In this document: positions 6,106 to 6,232 of the stretch, piece by piece | How the letters are laid out: every line of letters begins with the position of its first letter | Position numbering within the stretch: the stretch's first letter is position 1 | Assembly (NCBI GenBank): GCA_021160885.1 | Contig: JAGHBR010000311.1 | Coordinates: 1-6,232 of the forward strand | DNA: 6,232 nucleotides | DNA from: Caldisericaceae bacterium | GTDB taxonomy: Bacteria; Calditrichota; Calditrichia; Calditrichales; Calditrichaceae | Direction: 5' to 3' | The notes under the pieces: model-generated | Told to the model about the DNA's origin: nothing | The model's input: only the letters and a program-made list of their open reading frames with translations | Databases searched by the model: none | Program-made: the position numbers and the translations under genes

Positions 6106-6232
6106 AATGGAGGATTAGCCTAATTGGTAAGGCACCCCGCCTTGAAGCGGGACGTCCACAAGGACTTTTGAAAAAACAGTAAACGATGAACGAAAAATAC
6201 ATGATCAATGGAGGATTAGCCTAATTGGTAAG
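6106..6232 (+). repeat. 101-bp-spaced direct repeat of tRNA 5' end
   Basis: The 26 bases at 6106-6131 (AATGGAGGATTAGCC onward) recur exactly at 6207-6232, the right edge of the window, giving a period of 101 bases. The second copy is cut by the window end, so its real length is unknown. The 41 bases between the end of the tRNA-like fold and the second copy (6166-6206) are AT-rich with no recognised feature. The second copy may be the start of a complete tRNA gene, with the first copy a partial duplication. It could also be the second unit of a longer tandem array. Confidence 0.8.
6109..6165 (+). pseudogene. Truncated tRNA-Ser-like sequence (3' half missing)
   Basis: The sequence begins like a type II tRNA. 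It has an acceptor strand GGAGGAT (6109-6115), a D-arm GCC/GGC around TAATTGGTAA (6118-6133), and an anticodon stem CCCGC/GCGGG (6136-6140 and 6147-6151). A long-variable-arm-like hairpin GTCC-ACAA-GGAC follows (6154-6165). The loop CTTGAA would give anticodon TGA (6143-6145, serine) but is six bases instead of seven. After 6165 there is no T-arm (no GGTTCGAATCC-like sequence) and no matching 3' acceptor strand; the sequence continues as TTTTGAAAAAACAG. It cannot fold into a complete tRNA and is probably a broken partial copy. Serine identity rests on the TGA triplet and the variable-arm-like hairpin and is moderate. Confidence 0.55.

Noticed and set aside
6109..6165. tRNA-like sequence as a suppressor tRNA that could read the internal stops
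   Set aside because: Its anticodon triplet would be TGA, which reads serine UCN codons and not stop codons. The structure is also incomplete.
6106..6232. CRISPR array
   Set aside because: Only two copies are visible, the period is 101 bases, and the repeat is explained by a tRNA 5' end.

Overview
The window is one co-oriented (+ strand) bacterial gene cluster of moderate GC content. It is built around a branched-chain/2-oxoacid dehydrogenase complex. A fused E1 alpha-beta subunit, a DUF2203 protein, a thioredoxin-like [2Fe-2S] ferredoxin, a DusB-type tRNA-modifying enzyme and G/C-run intergenic hairpins together suggest a free-living bacterium of the Calditrichota / Bacteroidota-Chlorobiota neighbourhood. 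That placement comes from gene style only and is tentative.

Layout. Positions 1-229 are AT-rich leader sequence with a weak candidate promoter. A small reading frame of unknown family (230-427) has a good ribosome binding site but carries an in-frame TGA at codon 8. It is followed after 20 bases by the fused E1 gene (448-2484), whose single reading frame is interrupted by TAG at codon 134 and TAA at codon 235. A 138-base gap contains a nested C-run/G-run hairpin (2510-2551). The intact E2 acyltransferase (2622-3875), ferredoxin (3891-4253) and DUF2203 gene (4261-4656) are packed within 7-15 bases of each other. A dusB-like gene (4725-5780) and a small YgiT-type zinc-finger gene (5802-6041) follow. 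The right end holds a truncated tRNA-Ser-like sequence (6109-6165), and its first 23 bases are repeated 101 bases further on, running off the window.

How the genes relate. E1 decarboxylates a 2-oxoacid and E2 carries the acyl group on lipoyl-lysine to CoA; the E3 subunit is not in the window. The ferredoxin sits in the same tight unit and may be an electron carrier, but nothing in the sequence proves a link. DusB and the zinc-finger protein look like ordinary neighbours.

The most notable observation is that all three stop codons occur as internal codons within about 900 bases (TGA 251, TAG 847, TAA 1150). They fall in two adjacent genes that are otherwise open and show no frameshift, while every gene downstream is clean. 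Recent inactivation by point mutation is the simplest reading. Readthrough or sequence error are the alternatives.
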